A DNA stretch of 33,546 nucleotides from Zelonia costaricensis (GCA_030849075.1 JASAOO010003265.1:1-33546), one strand, 5' to 3'. Positions 1 through 10,205 are shown, numbered from the stretch's first letter. The notes: a model not told the origin generated them from the sequence alone. A program made the numbers and translations.

Positions 1-785
1 GGGCGTGTGTGTTGCCGGGGCGCAGAGCAGAGAGAGACGGAGGGGGTGGGAGGAGCAGTGGGGAGTCGGGGCAGGATTGAAAACGCGGTTGTGTGTGTCT
101 GCGCAGGGAGACTGCGGTGGACGGCAGGGCCTCGTAACTGCGACTGCAAGCGCAGACCGCTTTTCCGCGTGCATGAAGTCCCGGAGGTCACAAATGCAGT
201 GTCTCAGGAGTGAAGGGAGTGGCGTTGGACCTTGTCGTATGACGGCGTGCCGGCGGCGCTCGGCAGCTGTAAGAGGGGGGGGGGGGGGGGGTAGCGCCGC
301 CGCCGGCGTCTCTCTTGCCTGGGGCGATGTTGGGGTGTGTGTCACGCTGTGGCTTCATGGGCCGATACGAGGAGGGAAAGAGAGAGGTGGTAGTCGTTGT
401 GCGAAGCGTAAGTTTACAAGCTGTGCAGCGAGTACTGCTATGACGATGGCGAAGGCGTTGGCGGCTGCCCGGGTGGGCACGCGACGCAAACGCAGCAGTC
501 TGGCGCCGACGCCGCCAGCAAGCTGTGTGAGGCTACGGTGGGTGTATCTGTCTGACGTGGCTGCACGCTACATCGAAAGCGTGAGTGGGGTGGAAGAGGG
601 GTGAGAGAGGGCTGCTCCATCGGTGAGCGGGACAGAAAGCCGGCGCAGCAGCACGACGGGTAGCGTACGGACACCGAGGAGCGGGCAGCTTCCGTGGTGC
701 GGGCGCGAGTCGGGTCCGTGATGGGCGTCGCTGTAGCCTGTCCTTACCCCTCCCCCTCTTCTTACCTTTTGACGCGGCGTCGATG
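1..785. other. 3' flank of the ankyrin-repeat gene
   Basis: No gene supported. It is the 3'UTR of the ankyrin gene and the start of the next spacer. It holds a 17-base G run at 275-291 (C17 on the transcribed sense strand). A purine-rich stretch at about 581-609 reads on the sense strand as a pyrimidine tract followed by AG within 40 nt, possibly the acceptor of a gene beyond the window edge. The short frames here are low complexity. Confidence 0.6.
275..291. repeat. Poly-G tract (G17)
   Basis: Uninterrupted run of 17 G on the plus strand, poly-C on the transcribed sense strand. It is the longest G homopolymer in the window and lies in the 3' flank of the ankyrin gene. Confidence 0.9.
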
Positions 786-3700
786 TCACTGGTACGCGTA
801 CCTGTCCTCGAGGGCGGCCTGTTGCAGATACCGGGCAACGGTGGCGGCGCCGTGCAGCTGGCTGAGCTGCATGGGTGTGACGTCTGCTGCGGTCTGCGTC
901 GCCGGATCGACGCAGCGGGCGCGAGCCCACAAATCCGCACCGCGGAGGACGAGGTACCGCACGAGAGGGAGCATCTCGTCCGCGTGGCAGGCCAGGTGGA
1001 GCGGGGTGCGCCCGTCTGCCGTGCGCTCGTTCACGCTGCTGCTGCCGACCGAGAGCAGTGTGTCCTTGACTCTGTGAATAGGGGCGTCCGCGGAATTGAG
1101 CAGGCAGACGTGGAACGGCGTTAGGCCGCGGCGATTGCGGGTGTGGACCGGCGTGCCGGCCAGGATGAGCCGCTTCACGATGGGCGCGCTGGGGTACCGC
1201 GCGGCACAGGCGACGTGCAGGGCCGTGTTGCCGGTATTTGCGTCGACGCCGCCAGCGAGCTCCGGCCGCGCCTTGAGGAGTGCTTCCACAATTGCGGTGT
1301 CAGGCAAGGTGGCCGCGCACGCGAGGTGCAGCAAGTTGTTGTCGGCGAAGAAGAGTTGCGGCTTGGTGTGTAGCAGGTGCAGGACAAGGGCGCGGTCGCC
1401 CTTGCCGATGCCGTCGCGCAGGGTCTCTTGCTCAATGCGGCTCAGCGAAGTGATCGGCGGTGATGTCGTGGGGGCCTGCAGCCCCCGCTCCTTTGCGGGC
1501 GTGAGAGCAGCGTTCGACCGGGTGAACGGCGAGTGGGGCGGCGCCAAGGCGTCCGTCGAGCGTCGACTTGCCGGCTCGAGGAGGGAGCCCTGGCTGACAG
1601 AACCCGAGGGTGGCACGGGATGGGGCCGCGCGTACACGGGCGGGGTGCCTCGTGGCGGGCTCCCCACCGCCTCCCCCTTGCGTGCGCTGGAGGCCTCATA
1701 TAGACGTGGGATGGCCAGCGGCGGTGCGGGGGCAGTCTTGCTCGTGCCCGGCGGTGCGGAGCCTGTTCGTGCAGCGGAGGCTTGCAGCGGACCTTGCGCT
1801 GCACCCGCCGGCGAGCTTGCCGGTCGGCCCGTCGGCGGCGACGAAGGCGACATTGGTGTCGCGAAGAGTCGCCGATGCTCCGGCTGCGATCCTGGCGCAG
1901 ACGTGTGGCTGTCCGCGCACGCGGAGGAGGCGGAGTCCGCAGTGATCGCTACGACGCGGCCACCGCGCTGCGATGTGGCTGTCTCACGCGCCTGTTCCTC
2001 GTGCGGATGCTCTACATCGTCGAAACTAGCGATTGGCGGTTGTTGCGGCAGCGGTCGTGCAGCTTGTGAGCTGGTCGCTGGTACCGTAGACTGCCGTGAC
2101 TCCCAGGCGGCAAACTCCGAAAGCTGCTCTGTCAAAGCCGCCTGCGCCCTTCGCGCAGCAGCACGCTCGTTGCGATCATCCACTGCCTCAACGCCGGCTG
2201 TCTGGGGCGCCACACCCTTCTCGTCCAGTGTCTGACGCTGCTGCACCAGCTGGGTCAGCATGAAATGCAGCTCCTCCTCTGCGGAGGCGAGTGCCTCCGC
2301 CCTCGCGTGCAAGCGCGCCTCGAGCTGCTGCTGCCCCACCTGCAGGTCCCGCAGCCGTTGCTGCAGCGCGCCGGCGAGCTCCTGCCAGTCCTGCGCCACC
2401 CGCTGCGTTTGCGCCGTCTCCTGCGCACAGCGCTCCAGCCCCGCCGCATTGCCGCGGTGCCCTAAGCGCTGCGTGCCCTCTGCGTCGCCACGCGATTGGG
2501 CCTCCGCCGCCGCAGCAGCAGCAGCAGCCGCGCGCTTCTCGGCACTCGCAAGGCGGGCAAGCCTGTCCGCATACACGCGTAGAAGCGTGCGGTACTGGGC
2601 ACTGAGACGCGCCGCCACCACCCGCGCCTGCTGCGCCTCCTTGTGCGGAATCGGTGGCGGGCGAGTGGCATCGAAGAGCGGTGGCGCCGGCGGCGGCGGT
2701 GGTGGGGCGAGAAGGCCGAGGATGACTGGCATCGAGGGGTGGCCAAGGAGGTCCGTGCCGGGGGTCGGAGAGCCGGCGCTGCGGCGTGACAACGAGCGCG
2801 CCGGCGTGGGCCTCGGGGCGTCCACGTCGGGCTGCTGGCGCCGCTGCGGCGGTGGTGCCGCGCTGCTCTCCGCTGTGTTGGTGGACATGAAAGACATGTG
2901 GGAGGCGGTCCGGCGCCCCACCTCCGCCGCGTCAGGCTCCGCCGCAGTGTCGCTGAAGTGCAGCATGAGCGCTGGGTCAACAGAGCTCGAGCGCCGCCTG
3001 TGTCGATCGCCGCCGCCGCCAGCGCGCCCCCTCGTCGACTGCGGTTGTGATGCTCCGCTCAACGCTGTGCTGTCGAGCTGCGTGGTGGGTTCAGAGGGCG
3101 GCGGCTTCAGCGTCGCGTTTGTGCTGAGATGCTCATGGAGTCCCGCGTCGCCCGCCGTCGCCGTGTGCCGTGCAACGGGGGCACTGAAAGGGACGCTGGT
3201 GTGCTGTGAGTCTGAGCGGCCGAGGCGCTGAGAGCTCGAGGAGCTGTCGCCGAGTTCACACCCGCCCCGCTCCACGTCGTGCAGCCGCGGAGGGCCTTGG
3301 ATGATCGGCGACAACTGCGGTGGTTGCGACGGTGCTGGCCTGCTGTTGGCACCGCCTCCACTACTTGAAGCTGACGCTACGACCGACGCAGCGGGCAAGC
3401 CGCTTGTTCGGTTGCCGCTTCGCGTGACGCCCAGCACCGCGGTGGCGGCCTTCGCCTCACCGTTCATCGGGGAAGAGAAGCCGCTGCCCGACGCAAGAGC
3501 GGCTGCGGCGGCCTCATTGGCGTGAACAGGCGGCGACCCTGTTGGGGAGAGCGAGCACCCCTGCGACACCTCCAGGTTGAGTTGCAGCGCGCTGGGCTGC
3601 GGTGGCGTTCTCGGTGGTGCGCGCGACGTGCTCGGCTCCTCGGCCAGCTCGGCGACCAAGGCGGCGGAGGCACAGGACGCCGCGGCGAATGGGCCAGAGT

Positions 3701-5672
3701 CGACGGCGGCGAACTCCTGCAAGTGTGGCGAGTAAATCCCGAGCCGACTGCGCACCTCGTCATTTGGTGTCTCCGCCCACTGCGACACGCGGCTGGCGGT
3801 ACTCGGGTCGTCCATCGCCGCGATCCTATCATCCGACGGTCCCTGTTGCTGCAGCGCCCCATCAGCAGCATCGCCGTTGCCGGCAGTGCTGTTCTGCGCG
3901 CGCTCATGTTGGTGGGTGGGGTGGTCGGTAGCCAGCGTCTGCGCCAGCGGGGTGTCCAACGGGGACAACCGCGGCTGCCGCGCCGCCGCTGCCGCCTTGG
4001 CTGGCCGATCCGTAGCAGCGAGCTGGCCCCGCGCGACCACGTTCGGCAACAGCGGCGCGGACAGCGACGTCGGCAGCGACGCGGACTGCGGTGGGTAGAC
4101 GAGCACGATGTGCTCCTGGTAGCTCCGTAGCGACTGCGGCGGCGTGATGAGGGGGTCGCCAACGAAGGACGATAAGACGGAGCTCACCTCAGCGGGATGC
4201 CCAGCCGCAGGGCCACGTAGCAGCCCTGGCGACGGCGCCTCGACACCACGCGGCGCCGTTTCACGCTTGCGTGAGGACGCTGCGTGCCGCTCGAGCTCGT
4301 AGCGGACGTGTGCGATGCCGCGCAGCTCGAGGATGCCCTCGATCAGCCACGGCCGCGACGCCACCTCAGCTGCAGCGCAGGCGCTACACGAGACGGTGAA
4401 GGCGGCACCGACCTCCGCGTCGCGGTGGGCCGCTACGAGAAACTGACGAAGCGCCAGCTGGCCGGTCGCCGCGACCACGGCAGTCCCCGCCACATCGCCC
4501 GAGTCTTGTGCATTGGGTTGCGTTGCTGCATTCGCCTCTGCGGGTTGGGTGAGCACCTCGAAGAAAAGCTGCTGCACTTCGAGGGCGGCCCTCGAGCAGG
4601 TGAGCTGCAGCGGCGGCAGCTGCGCCATCTTGAAGGTGACGCAGCCCTCCTCGCTCGGTGCCCGCGCCGAGCCCCGCCGCTCCACCGGATCGTCGTCCGC
4701 AGGACCTGGGGACAGCTTGACTGGGCTGGGGTGCGGCGACGGCCGACTCGGGCTCGACTCCCGCGACCGCGACGCCTGCGCGCGCTTCTCGCGTGTGCCG
4801 AGCGCCAGGGCTGGGTTGCGCTGCCACCCGTAGCGAACCTGGTACTCCGTGGAGGCGAGGTGGAGGCCGCGCACGCAGAGCAGTCGCGGCTGCAGCGTCA
4901 CCTCGCCCTCCTCCTCCATGCGCAGCGACACCGAAACGGACCCGCTCGGGCTCCCAGCCCGCGACGCGGCAGCGGTGCGGACGGCGAACACGTCGAAGAA
5001 GAAGCGGTCATCCGCCGCGACGGCGAGGTCGAGGAGGGGGATGGTGGCACTGGCCAGCACAAGCACCTCGCCCGCCTCGCCGTCCTCGCCGTCTGGTGCG
5101 AGGCCGCTCTGCTGCAGCTGCCGTCGTGGCGAGGACCCGCTGGAGGGGGGTGAGGCGGCTGCAGGTGCCGCTGGTGTTCGCTGCAGTAGCACGTGCAGGG
5201 CAGCGGTGCGACGCGCGAGCGAGGCGGCGAGGTCGGCGGCGGAGCGGGCTTCGATTGAATATGAAAAGAAGAGGTCCTTGGCTGGGACGGCGACAAGCGA
5301 CGACGCGTCCAGGTCGGGGGAGTTTACCGAGCGCTGCCTTGAGCTGGGCGAGAGAGTGGTGGAAAAGTCGCGCAAAGGGGTGGCGGCGGCGGCGCTGCCC
5401 TGCACCAGCCGCAACGGCAACTCCTTCTCCATGCCGTCAAAGTAAACGTGCAGACAGGGCTGCCACGCCCCAGGCTGGTCGACAGCCGAGGCGCGGCGCA
5501 GCACCGAGGCATCTACGAAGCGCTCCCAAAACGCATCGTGACCGTGGCTGGCGTTTTCGCCCCCAGTGCTGGTTGCATCGGCCGAGCGCGTTTGCTTCTC
5601 AGGCTGCTCGCCGGCGCCCACGAGCGGCGACACCCGCACGTTCGTCAGCGACACGCGAAACGTCCACGACAT
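786..5672 (-). CDS. Large ankyrin-repeat protein with coiled coil and long disordered middle (1628 aa)
   Basis: The open frame extends upstream of 5672, but only through non-ATG codons. The first ATG is at 5672, 73 nt downstream of a strong trans-splice acceptor, which fixes the start; the stop is TGA at 786-788. The C-terminal 210 residues (about 1411-1620) hold four or five ankyrin-type repeats with the helical signatures NLLHLACA (about 1443), NTALHVACAARY (about 1483), LTPFHVCLLN (about 1516) and RTPLHLACHADE (about 1554). Residues about 1020-1155 form an Ala/Gln/Glu/Arg-rich coiled coil, preceded by a proline run near 985. The N-terminal 450 residues contain beta-rich stretches (for example VLASATIPLLDLAV and FFFDVFAVR near 205-228) that could be C2-like; this is inference only. 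The middle (about 450-980) is Ser/Pro/Ala-rich and probably disordered, with a basic RRRSSSVD site. Ankyrin repeats and coiled coil suggest a scaffold, perhaps cytoskeletal. I do not recognise a named orthologue. Confidence 0.87.
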   Translation of the reverse strand: MSWTFRVSLTNVRVSPLVGAGEQPEKQTRSADATSTGGENASHGHDAFWERFVDASVLRRASAVDQPGAWQPCLHVYFDGMEKELPLRLVQGSAAAATPLRDFSTTLSPSSRQRSVNSPDLDASSLVAVPAKDLFFSYSIEARSAADLAASLARRTAALHVLLQRTPAAPAAASPPSSGSSPRRQLQQSGLAPDGEDGEAGEVLVLASATIPLLDLAVAADDRFFFDVFAVRTAAASRAGSPSGSVSVSLRMEEEGEVTLQPRLLCVRGLHLASTEYQVRYGWQRNPALALGTREKRAQASRSRESSPSRPSPHPSPVKLSPGPADDDPVERRGSARAPSEEGCVTFKMAQLPPLQLTCSRAALEVQQLFFEVLTQPAEANAATQPNAQDSGDVAGTAVVAATGQLALRQFLVAAHRDAEVGAAFTVSCSACAAAEVASRPWLIEGILELRGIAHVRYELERHAASSRKRETAPRGVEAPSPGLLRGPAAGHPAEVSSVLSSFVGDPLITPPQSLRSYQEHIVLVYPPQSASLPTSLSAPLLPNVVARGQLAATDRPAKAAAAARQPRLSPLDTPLAQTLATDHPTHQHERAQNSTAGNGDAADGALQQQGPSDDRIAAMDDPSTASRVSQWAETPNDEVRSRLGIYSPHLQEFAAVDSGPFAAASCASAALVAELAEEPSTSRAPPRTPPQPSALQLNLEVSQGCSLSPTGSPPVHANEAAAAALASGSGFSSPMNGEAKAATAVLGVTRSGNRTSGLPAASVVASASSSGGGANSRPAPSQPPQLSPIIQGPPRLHDVERGGCELGDSSSSSQRLGRSDSQHTSVPFSAPVARHTATAGDAGLHEHLSTNATLKPPPSEPTTQLDSTALSGASQPQSTRGRAGGGGDRHRRRSSSVDPALMLHFSDTAAEPDAAEVGRRTASHMSFMSTNTAESSAAPPPQRRQQPDVDAPRPTPARSLSRRSAGSPTPGTDLLGHPSMPVILGLLAPPPPPPAPPLFDATRPPPIPHKEAQQARVVAARLSAQYRTLLRVYADRLARLASAEKRAAAAAAAAAEAQSRGDAEGTQRLGHRGNAAGLERCAQETAQTQRVAQDWQELAGALQQRLRDLQVGQQQLEARLHARAEALASAEEELHFMLTQLVQQRQTLDEKGVAPQTAGVEAVDDRNERAAARRAQAALTEQLSEFAAWESRQSTVPATSSQAARPLPQQPPIASFDDVEHPHEEQARETATSQRGGRVVAITADSASSACADSHTSAPGSQPEHRRLFATPMSPSSPPTGRPASSPAGAAQGPLQASAARTGSAPPGTSKTAPAPPLAIPRLYEASSARKGEAVGSPPRGTPPVYARPHPVPPSGSVSQGSLLEPASRRSTDALAPPHSPFTRSNAALTPAKERGLQAPTTSPPITSLSRIEQETLRDGIGKGDRALVLHLLHTKPQLFFADNNLLHLACAATLPDTAIVEALLKARPELAGGVDANTGNTALHVACAARYPSAPIVKRLILAGTPVHTRNRRGLTPFHVCLLNSADAPIHRVKDTLLSVGSSSVNERTADGRTPLHLACHADEMLPLVRYLVLRGADLWARARCVDPATQTAADVTPMQLSQLHGAATVARYLQQAALEDRYAYQ

Positions 5673-5745
5673 CGGCGGCTGGTGCAGATCGTCACCAACC
5701 CGTAACGTGCCAGAAAGCAGCGCGTCGTTTTTTTCTTGTCCGTCC

Positions 5746-5790
5746 CTGGAAATGGAAAACAGGGAAAACAGGGGGAAAGGAGAGGCGGAA
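5746..5790 (-). promoter_or_regulatory. Trans-splice acceptor of the ankyrin-repeat gene
   Basis: Read on the minus strand, a run of about 40 pyrimidine-rich bases (CTCTCCTTTCCCCC, GTTTTCCCTG, TTTTCCATTTCC) ends in AG at 5747-5746. The spliced-leader addition site would be after 5746, giving a 73-nt 5'UTR to the ATG at 5672. It lies inside the upstream non-ATG extension of the frame, so that extension cannot be translated from the mature mRNA. Confidence 0.75.
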
Positions 5791-6554
5791 GTGGCACCAC
5801 GAGAGGGAAGCCGCACAGCGCCCGCGCGCAAAAGAGGACTGCAGTAGAACGGAAAACCGCGACTTGACGGGCCACCCCCGAGTGGGAGGGGGGTGGAGTA
5901 CTCGAGCCGATCCCGCCCCCCCGCACGCCGCGGCGATCACACCCGCGGACCTGGCCACTTTTGCCCTTCTCCGTGCGTGAAGCGAACTCGTCCCGTTGCG
6001 CCTGTTGCCGAGTTTGTGCAGCCGGTCTCGATAGGAGCGGGTTGTGTACGTACGTGTCACTCTGTCTGTGTGTCTCTCTGTGCGTGTGTGAGACGATACA
6101 CTGCCACACCCTCAAAGACGATGAAGAAAAAGTTCAACGGGAGCAAGCAGAAATGCGCAGCAACGACGATGGCAGAGAGACAGGCGCCGGCGAAAGGGGC
6201 GTCAACCGAGGGGGGGGGGGGCCGGCACGAGATAAGAAACACAACAACAAGAAGAAAACGGTGGTGACCCGCTTGGGGAGAGGAGGGGGGATCAAAGCGG
6301 TACAAGCAAAGCCAAGAGGAGAAGCAAACGCTGCGCCTCGCCGCTCCCGCCCCGCTGATGGCGCACGCCTGGACCGACTCAAGAGGAGTCAGCGAGTGCC
6401 GCTAAAAAAAAACAGACGCAAGGTCTGCGCCTTTCACCGGTGCGCGCCGCTTCCTTCCCCCGTGCCCCGTACAACTGCGCCAGTGAGGAAGATGAAAGAC
6501 TAAAGGCAGGGGCACAGGGAAAGAAAAAGGGCGTGATGCGCAAGCTTCCACAAA

Positions 6555-6572
6555 GCCCGCGAGTTCGCGGGC
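6555..6572. other. Perfect GC-rich stem-loop
   Basis: GCCCGCG (6555-6561), loop AGTT (6562-6565), CGCGGGC (6566-6572). All seven pairs are G-C. In the transcribed sense RNA the loop reads AACU. It falls in the 3'UTR side of the hypothetical protein gene, about 740 nt after its stop codon. Function unknown. Confidence 0.7.
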
Positions 6573-7314
6573 GCAGACCGAAGCGCGCCAGCCCCGCGAG
6601 TGACCTCGAGTGTTTTCTTTGAGAGTGCCTCCTCGTGGTAGCAGGGAGGTGGACGGAGGAGGCGGGGGACTCTCGCTGCATGCGCCGTACGTCAAAGAAC
6701 TGCTGCCGAGTTGGTACAAGGAAGAGATGTGTTGGCCGATGGGCGTGTGGTGAGAGTGCCTCAATGGAGGAAGACGACCAAAGCAGGTGACGCAGAAAGG
6801 TGAGTTGGGGGTAGAGCGGCAAGGTCGGGTAAAGGCAGGAAGGGACACGGTGCACATACTCGCGCGGGGCGACGTCCCATCGTCGAAGCCGCTCTTTTGT
6901 TGTCTTCCAGAGGGCCGTCCTCGACTGCGCCGCGGAGGCCACCCAACGACGCTTGCCTTTCCAAGTGGCATCGTAAGAGGGGGGTTTGCCAAGTATCCCG
7001 TCAAGCCGCCACCTCCCTCACCCCCTCCCTTCCCTTCCCTTCCACGGCTTTCGCAGCTTCTGTGCACTGCGTTCGTGCTGGCGCCTCACGCCGAGCCGTT
7101 GTCGCTTCATTTCGCTTCTCTCTTTCAACGCTCTTCGAGCAGCACGCGTAAAGGCAAACACGGAGCGGCACCTCGACCGGGGACAGGGCACGCACAACAC
7201 AGACGAAGAGAGCAGAAGCGATGCGTTGTGGCGAAGCCTTCGCACTCTCACACGCGACAAGGCGCACGCGCCTTCTTCATTTTTTTTTTCTGACTCCAGG
7301 TTTGTCTTGCCGTG

Positions 7315-10191
7315 TCAGGTCGCCATGGTGGTGGGCGCCGGCACCGATCCCTCCTCGTCGTTCGGCGTGCAGACGAGAGGCGCCCCGCCGTCAAGTGCCA
7401 GCGGCTGCGGGCCCTTCGCCGGTTCTGGCCGCCGCGGCAGCATCCGCGGTGGGGTCTGCGGCGGGCGAGTGGCGCTGCCGCGACGCGTGCGCATCGTGCC
7501 GCTACGCCCCTGCTGCGGCGTCACAGCAGCCGCCTCCCCGCTGCCGCCGGAGCCGCCGCTGAGCTGGGCCTCAGCGGCGGCGTAGCGGTCGTCGACGCAG
7601 TCGCCCTCCACCAGCGCGTTCGGCACTGCCCCCGCCACTAGGGCGCTGTCGAGGTTGGGAGGGTGCAGCGGGTGGGGCACCGTGCCGTGCCGCATGGGGC
7701 GCGCCGACATCGAGGGCCCACGGAGGCCGCCCTGCGCGAGGAAGAGGGCTGCCGGGTGCTGCTGCGGCTGCGCAAATGGGCCGTGTGCACGGTGCGGCAC
7801 GACCCCTCCCACTGGCGGTGCACTTACGGCGGGGACAGGCACGCCGTGACCGGCACCGAGCGGCGATGTGCCTCGGCGCGGCAGCGGGGCGGCGGGCGGG
7901 AGCTGGGCCGGCACCACCGTGTCGGTGAGAGACGAGAAGGCGACGGGTGCGGCAAGGGTGAAGCGGCTGACGATGTCGTCGTTGTCGTTGCCAGCGAGGG
8001 AGAGGGACGCGGACTTGGTGGCTCCAGCTGCCGTGAGTGGACTGTTCACCTCGTCCGCTGGCGCCAGAGAGTGTCGGGAGAGGGAGTACGAGCGCAGACG
8101 CAGCAGAATCTGCTCGAGCTCTGCCTGAGGCTGCGAGGCCGGCGCCGGGGCGCCGGTGGAGGAGGGGAGGCCGTTCGTCGACACGGAAAAGGCAGATGTT
8201 GCAGCGTCGGCAGGTGGCGCCATCGTGGGCCGCAGGAGGCGGTCGAAGTCGACGAGCTGGCGCTGCTCCGCAGTGAGACACTGCAGCGAGCCGAGCACGC
8301 GCTCCTGCGACACGGGCGGTGCCGGCAGGAGAGAGGGCGGGGGCTGCTGCTGCTGCTGCGGCGGCGGCGGCGGCGGCGACCAGTGGAGTGTGCCCGTTGG
8401 CGGTGCGGACGCGGCGCTTGGCGTCGTGGCCGCCGGCAGAGGGGTGGGCACCGTCATGGGGACAGCATGCGGTGCGCTGGTGGTCACCGCCGCGCGCGAG
8501 TGCGGCGTCGCGAAGTGCCGCCCCGCGCTGTCGAGGTGCAGCGGGGTGGCGGGTAGTGCAGAGGACGACACCGACGGCTCCCCCACTGGCGTTGTGCCGC
8601 GCGAGGAGCAGACGGTGGTCTCGGACACGTCGGAGACGTCATCCGGCGGGGGCGGGAACCAGCGCGGTATGTGACGGCTCGTCTCGCCCGCCGCGAAAGG
8701 CAGCCCGGCCCGCGTGATGGCGCCCGACGACCACGGGGCGGGTGGGGCACCGGAGAGGTGGCGATTGTCATCCGGTGACGGGCGCGGCTGGGACGACCAG
8801 GCGGCGCAGCTGCTCTCCTGTCGCGGAATGCCGAGGGGGGAGTACAGGGCCGAGGTCGCCTGTGACGAGTCCGGCAACGTCATCGTCGAGTCGCCAAAGG
8901 ATGCGACGGAGTGGAAGAGGTGGACTGCCGCGGGATTGGCGGTGGGTGACTGCGGGGCGGTGTCGTTGCGTGTCGGGCGCTGGTAATCGTCGTCGTCGTC
9001 GTCTTGGTGGTTGCCCCATGTGCCATTCGCAGCGCGGACGGGCGCCGTGCACCTCGTCGTGGTGTCTGTCCATGCCCCCTGTCCCCCGAGGAGGCGCGCG
9101 TAGGTGGCGTAGGCGGCGGACTTGATGTGTCCGGTGGCGGGCAGACCCGTCTCACCCCGGCGATCGTGCGCAAACGGTGAAGCTGGAGAGGAACAGGCGG
9201 TGTTTGCAGGCCCCGGCGTCTTCGACGCAGGGTCGACGTGGACGGCCAGCGGCGATGGGAAGGCATCAATGAGCGCCGCACCAACCTGCTTGCCGACACC
9301 GCCACGCGCCGCGTCGGCAATGGGAGGGGTGTTGTGTCTCAGCATCGGCTGATCCCCAGGACGGCTCACCATCGCGGTGTTGTTGTTTGTGGGAATCGGC
9401 GCGCTCTCCGTGACGGAGTCGTAGGCGTCCGCCAGCGCGAGCGCGTCGCTGTAGCGCAGCCCATCGAGCCGCACGGCGCTGGGCACACTCACGGCGTGCC
9501 CCAGCCCGTCGCCGGCGCACTGCAGCACCACCACCACACGCGGCACTGAGCCGTCGCCGCCGCTGCTGCTGCCGCTGCTGGCGGCGATGCCACGGGACGG
9601 CGCCACTCCGTCTTCCTCGTCGCGTGTGTGCCAGTGCAGCGCGGTGACAGCGGAAAGAGGCAGCCAGAAGCTTGGCCCTGTGCCTTGATGCTGCAGGAGT
9701 TGGGCAGGCACCTGGCGCCGCACCGCACGCACCGTGGATGGACGTGCGGTTCTTGTGGGCCCTCGATAGACGTCGCCGTGTGATGGACGCGTAGAGAGGC
9801 GGTTGGAGTGCGCCACGTCGCTGAACTGCGGCTGAGCCGCCGCCACGTCGCCTCCGTCCGTTCGGGACGGCAGGCGAGCGGCGTGGCCCGCGGGCTGCAC
9901 CCACAGCCCCGCCTCCGAAGGCCTCTCGGAGGAGGAGGAGGGGGACGAGGGCGCGGCCGTCACCAGCTGCACCGTGGCCGGGGTTGGTGCGATGAAGAGA
10001 GCAGGGAAGGCGGGTGCGGCGTACTTGAATTGCACCGTACACCGCACTTCCAGCACGTCCGAGCCCCGCCCCAACGCCGAGGGTGCTGTCACCGAAGCCC
10101 ACGAGGCGGCGCTAGCGGAACCGCTGAGGGAGGGCGCCGAGCCCGTCACAGAGCCGCCGCGTCGCGAGTGCAGCTGCGCGGCAGTCGGCAT
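7315..10191 (-). CDS. Hypothetical protein, largely disordered (958 aa)
   Basis: Starts at the first ATG (10191) of a frame that continues upstream only in low-complexity spacer, and ends at TGA 7315-7317. I do not recognise the family. The N-terminal 260 residues are the only part with a folded look: a beta-rich segment (VLEVRCTVQFKY, then ALFIAPTPATVQLVT), a Ser-rich insert, further strands (FWLPLSAVTALHW, RVVVVLQC), and a predicted helix (LRYSDALALADAY, about 241-257). This order of strands then helix resembles a PH-type fold split by an insertion, which is inference only. The rest is Ser/Pro/Thr/Ala-rich with an Asp run near 397-401 and a PPPPPPQQQQQPPP stretch near 605-620, followed by a short helical patch (LTAEQRQLVDFDRLL). 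Codon use is GC3-rich like its neighbours, supporting a real gene. It could be a cytoskeletal or signalling adaptor, but nothing shows this directly. Confidence 0.78.
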   Translation of the reverse strand: MPTAAQLHSRRGGSVTGSAPSLSGSASAASWASVTAPSALGRGSDVLEVRCTVQFKYAAPAFPALFIAPTPATVQLVTAAPSSPSSSSERPSEAGLWVQPAGHAARLPSRTDGGDVAAAQPQFSDVAHSNRLSTRPSHGDVYRGPTRTARPSTVRAVRRQVPAQLLQHQGTGPSFWLPLSAVTALHWHTRDEEDGVAPSRGIAASSGSSSGGDGSVPRVVVVLQCAGDGLGHAVSVPSAVRLDGLRYSDALALADAYDSVTESAPIPTNNNTAMVSRPGDQPMLRHNTPPIADAARGGVGKQVGAALIDAFPSPLAVHVDPASKTPGPANTACSSPASPFAHDRRGETGLPATGHIKSAAYATYARLLGGQGAWTDTTTRCTAPVRAANGTWGNHQDDDDDDYQRPTRNDTAPQSPTANPAAVHLFHSVASFGDSTMTLPDSSQATSALYSPLGIPRQESSCAAWSSQPRPSPDDNRHLSGAPPAPWSSGAITRAGLPFAAGETSRHIPRWFPPPPDDVSDVSETTVCSSRGTTPVGEPSVSSSALPATPLHLDSAGRHFATPHSRAAVTTSAPHAVPMTVPTPLPAATTPSAASAPPTGTLHWSPPPPPPQQQQQPPPSLLPAPPVSQERVLGSLQCLTAEQRQLVDFDRLLRPTMAPPADAATSAFSVSTNGLPSSTGAPAPASQPQAELEQILLRLRSYSLSRHSLAPADEVNSPLTAAGATKSASLSLAGNDNDDIVSRFTLAAPVAFSSLTDTVVPAQLPPAAPLPRRGTSPLGAGHGVPVPAVSAPPVGGVVPHRAHGPFAQPQQHPAALFLAQGGLRGPSMSARPMRHGTVPHPLHPPNLDSALVAGAVPNALVEGDCVDDRYAAAEAQLSGGSGGSGEAAAVTPQQGRSGTMRTRRGSATRPPQTPPRMLPRRPEPAKGPQPLALDGGAPLVCTPNDEEGSVPAPTTMAT

Positions 10192-10205
10192 GGCGTCCCC
10201 TTCAC

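Larger units (their letters stand above)
5673..7314. other. Spacer between hypothetical gene and ankyrin gene
   Basis: About 1.6 kb with no supported gene. It contains the 3'UTR of the hypothetical protein gene and the acceptor and 5'UTR of the ankyrin gene. Purine-rich runs on the plus strand alternate with GT-rich and mixed sequence. A perfect 7-bp stem with a 4-base loop lies at 6555-6572. A T-rich tract with AG lies on the plus strand at about 7281-7300, antisense to the genes. Confidence 0.7.

Noticed and set aside
1096..2235. 379-codon plus-strand frame
   Set aside because: Lies fully within the ankyrin gene on the other strand, Ala/Arg/Ser low complexity.
5673..5831. N-terminal extension of the ankyrin protein by 53 residues
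   Set aside because: It begins at a TTG and crosses the strong splice acceptor at 5747-5746, so it would not be in the mature mRNA. The same reasoning removes upstream extensions of the dynein chain, eIF4E, ALIX-like and hypothetical genes.
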